Below, one piece after another: positions 24,925-38,302 of a stretch of 64,000 nucleotides of DNA; position 1 is the first letter of the stretch, and every line of letters begins with the position of its first letter. The notes under the pieces are model-generated. The model worked only from the letters and a program-made list of their open reading frames with translations. It ran no database searches and was not told where the DNA came from. Source of the stretch: Lineus longissimus (Eukaryota > Nemertea > Pilidiophora > Heteronemertea > Lineidae); contig NC_088323.1 of assembly GCF_910592395.1 (NCBI RefSeq), positions 4,340,001 to 4,404,000 on the forward strand. The letters run 5' to 3'. Both the position numbers and the translations under genes were made by a program.

Positions 24925-26405
24925 ACAGTTCCTTCTGAGGGAAGGCCAAAATAAAAATAGCTTGGAATGCCCGGTGCGTGAAAGTTATGATAGAAAATTT
25001 CATTTCCTAATTCAACTGGGCTTAAAAAGGGATGGGGCGACAGTCAATTGATGACTTACTAAAGTTCGGTTTATGATATGATTTTTTTATGCAATAGAAC
25101 CTCGCGATGATGAATGTCACAGTTTGTGATCTGACATGGCCGCTAATTTATTTCGTCACGAAGCACTTCTGTTTCTAGACATGTTGATCACTGTAATGTT
25201 AAATTAATGAAAAATAAATGAAATTTTCTGAACATCGTCCGAATTTTTTTGCTGTTAATACTTACATATATGTTCATGCGTAACCATTTGCAAGATGGCA
25301 CTGCCCCAAAAAGGTACTTTGGTTTTGAAATCGGGGACAGACTCAAATGTTCTCATCGAGATAAATATGGTGCTTTCGTAACACATCGACATCAGTAACT
25401 AGAAAAACATGTCAACTGGTAAGCGCTAGAATGCTTTTAGTTCACGAGTAGCCTCCGTGGTGGCAGGACTGAAGGAAGCAGGTGCAGCCATCTAGGAGTA
25501 AACTAATGAACTAAAATAATTGCAAATGTATTTGATATTCTCGTGTAAACTCAGTATATCCAGTTGGGCGTGCAAATATATTTGTTGGGCGATATCGAGT
25601 AATTCATCAAAAGTTTTACTTTGCTCCCGAAATGCCGTCATGAATGACAGCTCCGGTTATGAGGCTGCTGGCGTAAATCCAGAGCTTTAATGTCACAAAC
25701 AATGAAAACAGGCTGATGTACAGCTACATGTAGGAACACTTATTTCATTTCACAAGACTGTGATCTTTATTCATATGACATAAGCTAGTAAACCTACTAT
25801 GGACACACTGCTTTTAGACCCTTTCTCTGATATCTACAGAGTGTGCACGGCAGCCCTATTATCAAGGCGACAAAGATGTTTGTTTTTCAAGTGTTTACAG
25901 GCAGACCTATCGATACGTTTATTTCACAAATCGTGACTAAGAAATCGTCAGTACTTCAGAATTTCGCCTGAAGAATCCATAGATGGTTTGTTTAGGACAG
26001 CCACTTATTTATTGTACAGTCGAATGTCTGGTGGCATTTCCGCTCCCTCACTTGCCGAATCTGATGTAAATCACTTCTACTTATCATCTGTAATGCAAAA
26101 CAAAACCTTAGTTGAGCGTGACTCCTGGTAAAAAGAGACTTGTTTTCAAGTGTTCACCACGCAAAATGAATATTCGTGAAGTTAATAAATATTTACCCGG
26201 TGTAGCAGTCGAAATTGTCCCCCTGGCAAAATTGTCCGGTCTAATTTTTTTCGAATTATGGCAATCTACCAATGAGAGGAAAACTAGCATTTGCTGCCAG
26301 GGTGGAGCAAAGTTACGCTCAGTAAGCGGTGCTGGTATCACTAAGCAACCCTTACCGATGGCGAGGCTTGGAGATTGGGATAGGATATATGATTCTATAG
26401 CGATT
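24925..26405. other. Intergenic between convergent TSL3 and TSL4
   Basis: The 3' ends of TSL3 (plus) and TSL4 (minus) face each other across 1.5 kb. No exon is supported. A minus-strand AATAAA near 26010 could serve TSL4. Confidence 0.5.
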
Positions 26406-29400
26406 CTATGGCGACCATTCCATAACAGACCTAGCACGATTCGAACCAATCATGAACCTACCTTGTTTTGTGCAGATATCTTTAGTAATGTCAGGATTTC
26501 CCGCCCATCGGCCGCCAGGCAAACACCGCCTGGACACCTTACCCTGACGGCACATGAGCTGTATGGAAATATATGGGGCGACGTCCTTCTGTCGGAATCC
26601 CATCCTTAGTGACCATTTTTTTGGCAACGGACAAAATTTTGTAACTGCAAAACACACAATGTGTGAGCCTGGTTTAAGGAATTGATACCTCACTGTCGGT
26701 ATTGGTCGTCTCACCAAAACCTCGAGGTTTGAGGTTGACCAAAATCGAGGCGGACTCAATATTCTAAAACATACCAAATAATTATATACAATCAATAATG
26801 TGCGTAGCTATTCATTTTCTTCCTCTTCAGCGTATGCCGGGCACTTGGTGGGATTCTTCTACAGGGAGTATTCCTCCTCTGAGGCGAGATGCAACACGAT
26901 TGAACTCTATTGCCTCAAAAAGCGTCTTCAGAAATGCAAGCCATTTCATGCTGATTGAACTGTATGTAGCAAACGTTTTTCAACCTTCACGACACCTAAA
27001 CATCTACATTGTATGAAGCTTTTTATTCTCTGGAGTTTGCTGATAAGATTCAGAGCTACTTACAAGCCTCCTTCTGTGCATTTGTGCACAGATATCTCGG
27101 ATTGACATTAAACCTTCCTTCTTTCGTGCAGGTCAGCTTTCCTCCTGCCTTGACAATGGACGGGTGCAATTTCAAATCCTTGCGTTTGCAACCGCTGATT
27201 TTTCTATGCTGACCGGGAAACATATACTTTCGTCGCAATTGCACACCCTTGGTGTAGGTGACCCATTCCATCGGAAATACACACACTGAAATAGATTTTG
27301 AAAGAAGGGACCGAGTACAAAAAAGTTAATCATTGTATAGTTTTGCAAAAGATCTGTATCTGGGACAAACTTGCGATTGACATTTAGAATTGCTAATAAC
27401 AGGCCTATTCATGCAAATAAAACTGTACTGTTCTAAAATAGGTTCCGATCATGGTCGGGCACATACCATCACTTAGACCTCACTTATAAAGTTGCGTCCT
27501 TCCCTCATGCTCCAATCGTCAACGAGGCAGCTAACAGCTTGGTAATGATGCCGCAAATAAGCTATTGTTCCTTCAACAAAATAATTGGTAGGTTAAATTA
27601 CCTGGACAGAGGTAATCCGGCTTTACACTCCAGTGCCCATCTCGAGTGCAAAAGATGGTACCCCCAACACGCTCCACTTCTGCATCTCGTTTACCTCCAG
27701 GACACGTCTTGGTGTTTAATACCACCTTGCTATTTGCCTTCATTTTCCTTGGAAACGTTCGAAACATCTCTCGCCAAGCTTCGGGGGTCCTGCAGTGCTT
27801 TCCTGAAATAAGAATTATTCAACGGGGAATTTTATTCCCACATAGAACTTAATCGTATAATGATACATGCACTTAGATGTAAATCCAATATGCATATGAC
27901 CAATGCATCTTTCCTGTTGGAAAAAAGGACTCGGCACTTTGCTGACGAAATCAGATAAAATATCAGATAAATAGTAAACTCACACGCCGTAGCTAAAGCT
28001 TCGACTATTATAGACCATCGTACAATGCACATGTGCATCTCAAGCATCTGCGTCCATCAGAGGAACTCCTGGATTTCCAAGGGAATTACTACAGTTAAAA
28101 CAAGATTTTTTCCGCTTTAACTTCGATAGTTTATCAACAAGGGGGCGTGTGCATACGCTATTTAGAAACAAAGCTTTTTAAACTTTTTGAAAAATCGTTA
28201 ATGGTTTTTCTGCCAACACAAATATCTCGGCCGTTTTCAAATCTCAACAACCATTTTGGGTTTTCATTTTACATGTATAAGAAAAGTCCACGGGGTGCAT
28301 ATTATTGTGTTGACCAAAAAATCTTTAAAGATTTTTTAGAAGCTCAAAAACCTTTATTTCTGATGGTGTACCCTCCCCTCCCTGTCCTCCTTCGCCTAAA
28401 TGAGACATCGCTGATCCGACATTACTTCAAGAAATAACCCAAAACTCACTCCGCTTGTTCAAGTCGGTATGCGTCGTCGCAATTTTCTCAACTGGCTTCT
28501 CATGTCGTTCGGTTCTTTGGTCTGTAAATAGAAATTGACGAAAGCCTAAGATCAGTTTCAATACTTTTTATATCGGCCAACTCAGAAAGACAGGCATGCA
28601 GTGGTCAACAGTCTATATTTCCATCCTGATGTATTTATACTGTTTATTTGAATGGTACCGTGGCTGGGAAAGGACATTACATGATTTCTTCAACGTGAAA
28701 AAAAGATTTCCTGAAATATCTCGATCGACTGACTTATACAGTATATTGAGCGATCGAGACTATTATCTCGGGTGATCGACTACTCTAGTGATCGAGAGCA
28801 AATTTATAAACTTTAGCAACACCCTTTCATTGAAAATTCACAAATTAAACTTAATACATGTACATGTATCTAGTATTTCGTTTGACGTATTTCGTATTTC
28901 GGACTACCTGTTTTCAAGAGAAATGGCTTTGCAGGACTCCATTTTCCTTCTTCTCTGCATGTCACAACGTCGTTGGTAGCATCTAATGATGAAGACCTTA
29001 CCACGTCTTTCGGCCATCTGCTAAATATTATAGTTGCCCCAGGAAGATACAATGGCCTTAGTGACATGGAATAGAACGCCTTCATCCAGGAGCTGGGAAC
29101 AGCACAATTTCTGCCTGAGTAAAAACAAAACGAATACAATGTATACCATGTTCGTGACATGTGTTATTCAAGCCATTATCGAAATGCCGCCAATACTTTC
29201 GAAGTGTGCGGTGTGGCTCGTTATTAAGTATCAGTCCGGGTTTTTTTGGAATACGAAATGTTGGTCTAATTTGTTTCCGACTTCCCACCCCTGGTGGATA
29301 TATTGTCACCGGAGGTGAAAACTGAAATGCTTCCACAGGATGTGAGAATAGTTTCCACCGGTGAAAATTCGAGAAAAAAACCTAACCCTGATAAAAAACG

Positions 29401-31250
29401 ATTGATGCTCACTTGCCACCAAAGCAATTAACGGGGATTGGCATTCTATCGAGTTTCATCATACCTTTACTTTTGCAAATGGGTCCATCCTCGATATCGA
29501 ATTTTCCATTCGCAAGACAAGTGATTATTCCGCCTTTAGCCTTCAGGGATGGGATCGTCTGCTTGGTCATTGGACACGTGACCAACATTTTCCGGCCAAC
29601 CCAGATTTCATCGTTAAGTATTTCCTCCACTGTTTGCTTCCACTCCTTTGGTACTTTGCATGTATTCCCTGAAAAAGAAAGTTCAAATGATATCATACTC
29701 GCCTCTCCCCCTTGTGGAATCGGCGCCAAATTGTGGCCAGGTTTAGCCAATATTTGCAAGCATATGCTTAGGGAATATTCAACCACCTGGCTTCTTCTTC
29801 TTCTTCTTCTCCGCCTCCTCCTTCTTTTACTTCAACATTCGCCCTGGCGATCATTGCCCATTGTATGCCGGGCATGGAGGAGGAGTCAGTCACAGGCTAT
29901 TCGTGTTTCTTCCCGATCGCCGCTGCCTCCAGCAAATGCGCAATGAACAAGGAATCTCACTTACACAGTCTTGTCTCATGCAACGGACATGGCACTGAGA
30001 CAAAGTGCGTAATCGTCGACTCAAATAAGCATATGTCTCAACCATGAAACTTACTGACGCAATTTACATCACCACCATCATTCCAACCAGTCGTTCCACA
30101 TTTCCGAGACACCCTTCCCTTCAGACGTAAGCGTTTAGGGCACGTGATATTGATCGCCTCTCCTATTTGATAATCGCCATTCAAATGCAAATGAGGCAAG
30201 TTTCTGCGCCACTGGAGAGGAGTTTTGCATTGTCGACCTAGAAATAGCAGATAACAGTTCCAAAATGTACATTATACTTTAATGTGTCCTATTTGCTGTT
30301 AAAAGCCGAGTAATGCGTTATAGTTTTTAAAATTGGGACTTGATATAATGTGTTGAAACAATTGCCAAAAGCCGATAACCAAACTCGCCGGGGTATTTTG
30401 GAATGCCCGAAAACAAATGTGACTCTCATATTCGGCAAAAAGCTCTTGAATATTAAATGTCATAAATAATCATATACAGTGCTACTAGAAATAGCTATTG
30501 TGTTTAGTTATCTCCTACATGATCAACTATGCACTAATTCTCCGTTTGACAGTGATACATAAATTCGAAAAACTTCCCTGCATACTTTTGTTCACGTAAA
30601 AATGTGTTTGATAGAAAATCTTACTTTTCTGCTTCACACACGGCTCTGACTTCTGCCACCCCGAAGCACCGCAACTGATGGTCTGGGTCTTCTTACGGGT
30701 TGACGCCAAGACGTAGCCATGCTGACATTCGAACTCGCTCGTACGATGTTTAACGGAGAAGTCACTCAAGTCTGCATTTGCAGGCCTTGGCAATTTACTA
30801 AAGCCACACTTTTTAGAACCTGTGGATGAAAATGTACGACACGCGAGATTTACCAGTGTGCGCAAAGATTTGATCACTACCATCTTTGCGAGGAATAATT
30901 CCAGTAGAGATGTCATGAATATAGGAAGCCGTTAAAGAACTGCTGTGAGTATCTTTTTTTTGTGCAACGGACAGGACGACAACTATACGCCTCTCCTCCA
31001 ACCCCTACAACTGACAGAGATACGTATTAGGTAACTGTCGGCCTCGTTTTATAACTTAACAGAATTATATTCATTCAATTTGCAAATATCTAAGAACACC
31101 GTTCGCAAAAAATGCAGCGTAAAAAATGGTCAAGGGTAAACCCTATCCATTCCATTATGGCCATGTAGCGCCCAGTATATTCTACCACCTACCTTCAGTT
31201 GTTGTCAAAGTGGATATCAGGACAAAGATCAGGCAAATTAGGGGCACCAT
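26406..31250 (-). CDS. TSL4: secreted protein with seven TSL domains (8 exons, 502 aa)
   Basis: Exons are 31250-31193, 30819-30625, 30237-30055, 29668-29465, 29114-28908, 27802-27602, 27285-27064 and 26644-26406; all joins are phase 1. Exon 1 (58 nt) encodes a signal peptide, the same length as in TSL5 and TSL6. The next exons carry domains starting KKCGF, RQCKTP, NTCKVP, NCAVP, HCRTP, VCVFP and FCPLP. The fourth domain (29114-28908) has cysteines 1 and 3 but Trp in place of cysteine 2 and Leu/Lys around the place of cysteine 4. The last exon is read through to the TAG at 26406; an internal GTAGGT could instead be a donor to a short tail exon. The gene has one domain fewer than TSL1, TSL5 and TSL6. 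The protein is predicted to be extracellular; binding partner unknown. Confidence 0.8.
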
Positions 31251-32658
31251 CTTTTCTCCTGTTGCTGGTGCTAAGGTCCCTTCCCAACTGTGCAATGAGT
31301 GCAAAACTGTAATTCCACTCTTAAATTGTCATTGCTCAAAGCAATATGCATTGTACGGACGAGGTTTAATGTCGAGTTTGGTTGGTCCTGAGGACTATTT
31401 TGCCCAAGCACTCCTGAACTCGTACTGTCGAACCTGATCACCACGGCGTAGCGATGTATCAAATAGATCATGTGCACCGAAATTGTCTTTAAATTGCCAT
31501 TGTATTTACTGGCAATCTCCAATTGCACCTTTCCCGGGGCAACGGTGTCTTTGCGAGAAGAAATTGTGAAATTGGTCGGAGTTCTAACAGCGAAACTAAT
31601 CCATCTCTTGACAGCTTCGAGCGACGACCTTCAGACCATTGAGGATTGCCACAATCTAATGAAAACCAAGCCTTAATTTACTCGATCAATTTACACGTAT
31701 TTTTCCCAAAATATAAATGTTCAGGTGCGGAAGATTTTTAATGGCATCATGTACCTTTTCCAAACAATTTTAAAGTATAAATTTACAATACTTTGACAGG
31801 GTTTGGAGACAAATACCATCAGGTCATATTATGAAAAAATTAGCATTTCGACGATAGTGCGATGGTGCGTCGTCTATCATGTTCTCGTTGGCGTATTCTA
31901 GAGACATTGTCGTCATCGTCGGGATCACCTATTTGACTTCAATATCACTGCCATCTGTATCACTTTGCCATGTAATTCAGGATATATAAAGTTGGAAACC
32001 ATAGATGAAGACTTAGGACTGGAGACAGCGGCGCTTACATCCCAGTATCAACTCGAAGTGAACCCGCCCGAGCTCTCAAAAATTACAAAGAAATACTTTC
32101 ATTTTGTCTTTCGCGCTCAAACACCCATGTCGAGTGTCCTCCGAATCAATCGGAAATAGCTTCGCCCTCTGCTGCACGTGGTCCTCGTCGAATCGATGCA
32201 GTCGGTAAATGAGGTCTCTACACCGCCCACATGGCTTTCGTTCAAGCACATTCGAACATTTTACCATATGTGTGCTCCCAGCTTATCCACCAACGTATTT
32301 AGAGGATGCTGGAGCGCGGAGGTCAGCAGTAACATTCAGATTTTTGTTTTCTAAATGATATGTTTGTTATTTGTCGAATCGAATCTTCATTGCTCTACGT
32401 GATTAAACGAAAAGAGCTGAACATTTTGTACGTTCTCCGGACATCTCAGAATGGTATAAAAATCTACAGACAAGAATTGTTTCAGGTGAAAGTTTACTTT
32501 ATTGTCACATCAAAACATAACAAATTTTAAGTGCACAACTTTCATAAAAGCACATTGAGATTTCCCGTGTGCAATTGCTAACTGTTTTACATGCTTTGTT
32601 TAGGTTCTGTTCGCCGCATAATAAGTTATATAATAGCCGAATTTATTTTGGAATTGAT

Positions 32659-35600
32659 TCAATAATTGTGACCGGGTGCCGCATCCCCTCCTTCGCAGAA
32701 CACCTTCCGTGGGACATTCCACAGGCCGTTCGGCATGCATTTTACTTTACTGTTGACTCTGAGGACGGCACGAGTCTTGTGACTGCCTGGCGCACACCTT
32801 ATATCCATAGTAACTCCAATGGCGGCACTGTTGAGTTTCGCCAAGACATGGTATGCTCGCTTCCAGAGATCAGGGATCACACATCTTTTCACACCTACAA
32901 GATGATCAGAATGGTACACAACAGCTTATTGAGAATTCGACCAGTGAAGGCGAGTGTGAACCTACCTACTGCCAGAAGAGTAATGGGAAGGGGACATGCA
33001 TGGAAAAAGAGACATCTACAGTTTTTCTTGGCGTATTCTCATACAGATACTCCGGAAAATTATCATGAATGTAGTACCCATGGTGGAGAAATGTATCAAG
33101 TTTATCTTCACAACACAATTGAAACCGGGCCCTCCTGTTCCAGTGTTAGAGTATTTATGCTTTTTTATTACAAAACGCGTTTCGTTGATATTTACCTCCT
33201 CTAGTGTGGCTATGTCCCTGTCCACCGCCATGTCCACCATCATTTCTTCCGTAGCCGCCTCCTTTTCCATTTTGTCCGTAGCCGCCTTTTTTGCCATATT
33301 GTTCGTAGCCAGTTGCACCTCCATCCGGCCGAACACACATCGGGCCCTTTGGAACATTCCATTTTCCATTGAAACAATCAAAGCTCTTCTTGACATTCAA
33401 TGCTTGCTGGGTGAACGTCAATCCCGTTGGACAGGTTTTAACTCCGAAACCTTTACCGTTTTGGAAGATTGGATACTCCCGGAGTTCTGGGAACAGACTT
33501 ATCCAGGCTGGTGGGGTCCTGCACGCGCCATTGGGAGCTGTTTTGCCTTGGCTGGAGCCAGCGCTACCGGTGTTACCTATAAAGTTACCACAGACATTTC
33601 CTTCATCAATAAGTAAGCTAGTAAGGTGTGTTATTTCAATACCAATATAGAATTTGTTCCAACCTCGATTACAGTTAACAGTCTGCGCCAATTCAATGTC
33701 CAGTGATGCAAATAACACGCATTGGAGCCGTTTTGTTTCAATAGAGACAATTGCTTGGTCCTTGAGGCATGTTAGGGATGGCGATACTATTGCAGGTTGT
33801 TACAAGTCAGGTACCTAAATACGGAACGCCGACTACGCCGTTTCCCAGCATTTCAGCCATAAAATGTTCCTGAATGTAATAGAACGCGTTCCTTCCACTA
33901 AATGTATTATCTGCGTGAACAAGGGCACCAGAACCATTTTAATTGTATCATATTACCAAAAACAAGCTTGATATACTGTTTTCAATTGATACATACCGCC
34001 ATTGTCAGAATTATGTCTCCTGCCGTATCGGCCATTCCCCTGGTTGTAACTACCAGTCGCCTGGTCCGTGCCTGCTTGAACGCAGAACAACTCTGTAGTT
34101 GGTACATTCCAAATCCCGCCAGGTAGGCATTTAATGATTCCCTTTGCCTTCTTGATCCCAGGTGTCATCTGATAACCATTATCTTTGTCACAGCCGACCG
34201 CATTTTGCATTCCGACTTCAACTTTGTCGCCAGCTTTCGCCATGGCCGGGTATGATTGTTTCCAAAGGGGCGGATTTATGCAGAAATTATCGTCTAGAAT
34301 ATAATACTGGTACTGTTAGTCAGACTGCAATATTTTGAAATGTTCTTGAAGAGAAATATTTTCCTACTCCAACTAATACAGCACAACGTAGCGCCCCTAT
34401 CCTCAGCACGCTGTAACAGCATGATACGTGCTTTCCACATTGTAAAGGTCCCATCTTATAGGCTATCGGCATCCCAGTAGGTGACGCTGATTTCCACCAC
34501 GTTATCCGTCAAGAAAATCAAACCTCAGACAAACTTTACATCACAATGAAATACCCTAGTGACAGTGGATGCCACCTAGTGGCGGCCGTAGTTTTATTTT
34601 ACCGTACATGTACATCATTAGAATAAAGAATTTGCCGTGCCAAAATGCAAGGAAGGATCCAGTAGCACGTCGACAGATTTCTTTTACAGGCAAGTTTTTT
34701 TACCTCTCTGCGCGGTTCCCTCTTGACTTCCGCCGCCATATTGCTGTTGGGCACGGGGCATCGGAATTGGCTTACACGGAGGACGCGTGACGTCAATACC
34801 AAATGTTCCTTGTGCATTGCACACGAGTTTCCCATTGGTCGATTGTAGTTCGTGGATTAATCTTGTACCCGGCGGGCACGTTCGGAGTTTTACTTCCTCG
34901 CCGAAGGTGACATGTTCTTTTCCCATACGCCATGATTTAGGGATTCTGCAATCCTTTACTAAAACAAATTGGGGGAAAAAATTATACAGTGGAAAGTGCA
35001 AAAAAGATACGTGCAGAAAGTCTGTTAGACTATCGTCAAATAGACATGTGGAATGTGAGAGCGGTTATGATCGTCAGTTACATGTATCCTATGGTGGCTA
35101 TACAAGGTCTGTCCATTTGTGATAAGTAACAATGCTGTGGCCCAACCTTTGCAGGGAGTCTCGACGTCCCATGATCCACCTGTCCTACACGTCGTCACCC
35201 CATTGGTTGTGAGCATTTCCGATGATGCGTTAACCCCACTTGGACAATTGTTCAGAATTAGTGCCGTGCCAGGAAGGTACTCATCCCTCCAGGGAAGCCT
35301 CGGAAACAGCTTCTTCCAGACTTTCGGAACATCGCATTTCTTGCCTATTGAAAAAACAACACTTGGTATGATAATAATGTCACTTTAGGTATTTGAAAAT
35401 ACTGAAAATAATACCACTATTTAACGTATTATCTTACTTATAATTACATGTACAAACTGTACTACCGAAAAAGAATATCAATGTACAACACGTGCATGAT
35501 ATGAACAAGCATAGACATTTCAGTGAAGTACTGGCTCCATTTGCCAGTGTTTTGCATTAAACAAATGACTGAATGTGTTCATAGGATTATTTCCAAGCGA

Positions 35601-37727
35601 TCTTGCTATTGGATGACACCATCGTGACGGATTATTTGATTTGAAGAGATCTCATCATGTTACTGCCATTCTTTCAAACTTTCATTTTGCATTCAGATCT
35701 TACCTGCAATAGTTTCACCACTTACACTTCAAATGATCGAAAAAGCAAAATTATTACAGTTCCTCAATATTGAAGCCTGTTAATAAAATTTCTTACCACC
35801 ACTTTTGCATAGCTCTTCTTCTTTAACACTCCAGCTACCATCAGGTAAACATTTGATGATTCCACCCTTGGCCGTCAGTGGCGCCACCATCTGTTCAACC
35901 TTTGGACACGTGATCAAAATCCTACGGCCACTCCAGTATTCATTGTTTAGGTTATTTAGGACAGTGTTTTTCCATGTTGTTGGAACCTTGCACGTATTGC
36001 CTGAAGTAAAAGTGAAATGCTAACAATGGCCCCACCCAATAACAATTTTAAAATTGGACTGACATTGAATGTAATGATATTATTGAACACCCCAGCACAC
36101 CGATATCAACTCTAATGAGAAGAGGACGGTCCACCCTGTAGAAACACGGTGCACTACGTTTGGAGAGTACACATCCAGATCAGACAGAGGGGCATGGCAC
36201 ACCCAGCAAAGATTTGGACAACTATATAGCAACAAGGCTCACTATGAAGGGGGAGGGCACATCAACAGAGTAACAAATAGGAACCAGTCTGTGCACCTGC
36301 TACAACATTTTTTTTCTTGACTTCATTGTCATACTCATACGTTGTATAGCTTGAAAACCAACTTACGAATGCATTTCAACGGATTCACCCCAACATTCCA
36401 ACCCTTCTTTTCACATTTCACCTCACGCACTCCATCAGGCAGATGGAAGTGCTTTCGACAGGTGACTTGAACGACCGCTCCTATCGGATACTTCCCCTTT
36501 TTGAATGATGTTGAAAACAGCTTCAGCCATTGTGAGGGAGCTTCGCAATGTGTGTAGACTGTAATTGAAACGTGGCTGACTTTCATACTACATATCTTGA
36601 TAAGGCATGAGCCATGCATGGATCAAACGCATCATATTTACAGAACTTTGCTTTTAAAATGAGTGTTGCCAATTCATGTGAGCATCACATAGCAGGCTAT
36701 CTAATTTGAAGTAATGAGTTTTTGACGCAGGTCAGGATAATATTGAAATTAGAAAAGGCACATTTGACCAGCTTCCTAAACGTAAAACAGCAAATACTGT
36801 GAATAGAACACATTCTCTTGAAAGCTGATTGACTAACATATAATTATTTGCATGCCATTGGTTTGGTGAAAAAAAATTTCAGTTAACTTACTTCTTTCAT
36901 TAGGCTTGACGCACGGTATAGGCTTCGCCCATCCACCTCTACCACATTTGACATGCTGTTTCTTCTTGCCTGTCGTCTGCACGATATAGATTCCCTTGCA
37001 ACTGAATTCAGCCTGTAGGTGCTTCGTTGAGAACGAGTCCATATGGGCATGCTTGGGTCGTGGGATGTTCATAAAGCCACATGCGGCTATGGGAATGAAT
37101 GAGACATTATTGCCAATATTTACTTCACGGTGATCTTCTCCTGGCAGGGTCTTTTGGCCCAACTGGATCAGCAACGTCGACCTACCACAGAGAACAGGGT
37201 GCACACCAATATCGCCGGAATGGTTCAAAGACGTCGCTGGAGTTGGCTGGGACATGTGCCGAATGCCACCATGCACACTCCCGAAGAGAGCACTCTATTG
37301 GACAGCCGATGGGGAAAAGAACTCAACGCCATCCAAAAGAGAGGCCGATCAGTAGACAAGGATATGAGGGAGCGTGGCACATTCTGATCTTGGGCAACAT
37401 CCACAGACAGCGGCTGCCGACCGAACTGGGTGGAGACTGGAGCATTCTGTGCCCTCTACGCACGAATAGGACTAAGTCGGTAAGTGTGAGATCGTCTCCT
37501 GCATGAAGGTGAACTTCCTACACAAAATCAACTTTGGGTGCTTGGGAATGTTCACCGAAGTAACAAACAATCTCAGTCCCTTGTAACACGGACCTAAGAT
37601 GGTATTCTACTATTTAAGAGAATTACTTAACCTATGAAGTGTGGCGGGAAAGACTACTGCTTGGCTTACCTTCGGAATACGCTACAAATGTTACAGAAAA
37701 AACGACCAACAGCAACGAAATCTTCAT
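32659..37727 (-). CDS. TSL5: secreted protein with eight TSL domains and Gly-rich linkers (9 exons, 671 aa)
   Basis: Exons are 37727-37670, 37086-36892, 36558-36367, 36000-35797, 35344-35147, 34958-34704, 34293-33997, 33576-33196 and 32894-32659, phase 1 throughout. Exon 1 (58 nt) is the signal peptide (MKISLLLVVFSVTFVAYSEG). Domains 1-5 align one-to-one with TSL6 (ACGFMNIP, HCEAP, NTCKVP, KCDVP, DCRIP). Domain 6 (NFCINP) has no match in TSL6. Domain 7 (ACRTP) is preceded by a Ser/Gly linker and followed by a Gly/Tyr/Gln/His-rich tract. Domain 8 (RCVIP) ends GHNY and TGA. The donor of exon 5 is a weak GTTGGG. A minus-strand AATAAA at 32642-32647 is just past the stop. Low-complexity linkers suggest an extended matrix-type or adhesive molecule, by inference only. 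Confidence 0.85.
37130..37500 (+). mobile_element. LINE reverse-transcriptase 3' fragment
   Basis: A plus-strand frame has QRRRWSWLGHV followed by WGKELNAIQKRGR, the hallmark RRLRWLGH...GKR(K/S)RGR block found at the C-terminal end of many LINE polyproteins (CR1/RTE-like). It then shifts frame and stops. It is a decayed remnant, antisense in intron 1 of TSL5. Confidence 0.6.
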
Positions 37728-38302
37728 CGTGTAAAGTTGACTTCGACGCGAAACTAGAAAACCTGAACCAATGACTGAGATATATTACTGGCTTCTACGT
37801 CAACATGGTTAAAGACAAACTTGTCATCTCCAAAATTGATTTCGATATCTATAAATGTACGTGTGTAGTCCGTATGCACGTGATCAAAGAGGCAATGTCA
37901 TGGGACCGAGGTTTATTGGAACTTGATGCTAGGTTTTTACTATGACCTGCCCTAGCTCTGTGTCAATACACTTAAAGATAATTTGATATTTTAGTTCCGG
38001 TTACTAATTGATAGGATTTCTTGACTCGGCGAAGTAGGATAGCAAATAAGTGAAAATATACCGCAGAGTAAATTTCACAGCTGTTTATTTTCGCAAAACT
38101 CTCCTAAACAATTGGAATACCATCAATATGCCAAGTTACATGGAATGTGTCGCAAACTAAAGATTTTGTAGAGATATACCATGATTACTTCCACTGGCAT
38201 AATCTCTTTGTGTTAAGCATCAAGGAGAAATCTCACGTCAAGTAATCTTAACGAAATATAAATCAAGTGCTGGTTATGTAAGACATTTATTTTCATCTGG
38301 TA

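Noticed and set aside
32569-33616. Long plus-strand frames opposite TSL5 exons
   Set aside because: They are antisense shadows; the minus strand has matching splice sites and conserved cysteine patterns.
37130-37387. A host gene in the plus-strand frame in TSL5 intron 1
   Set aside because: It carries the WLGHV...KRGR hallmark of a LINE polyprotein end and is frameshifted.
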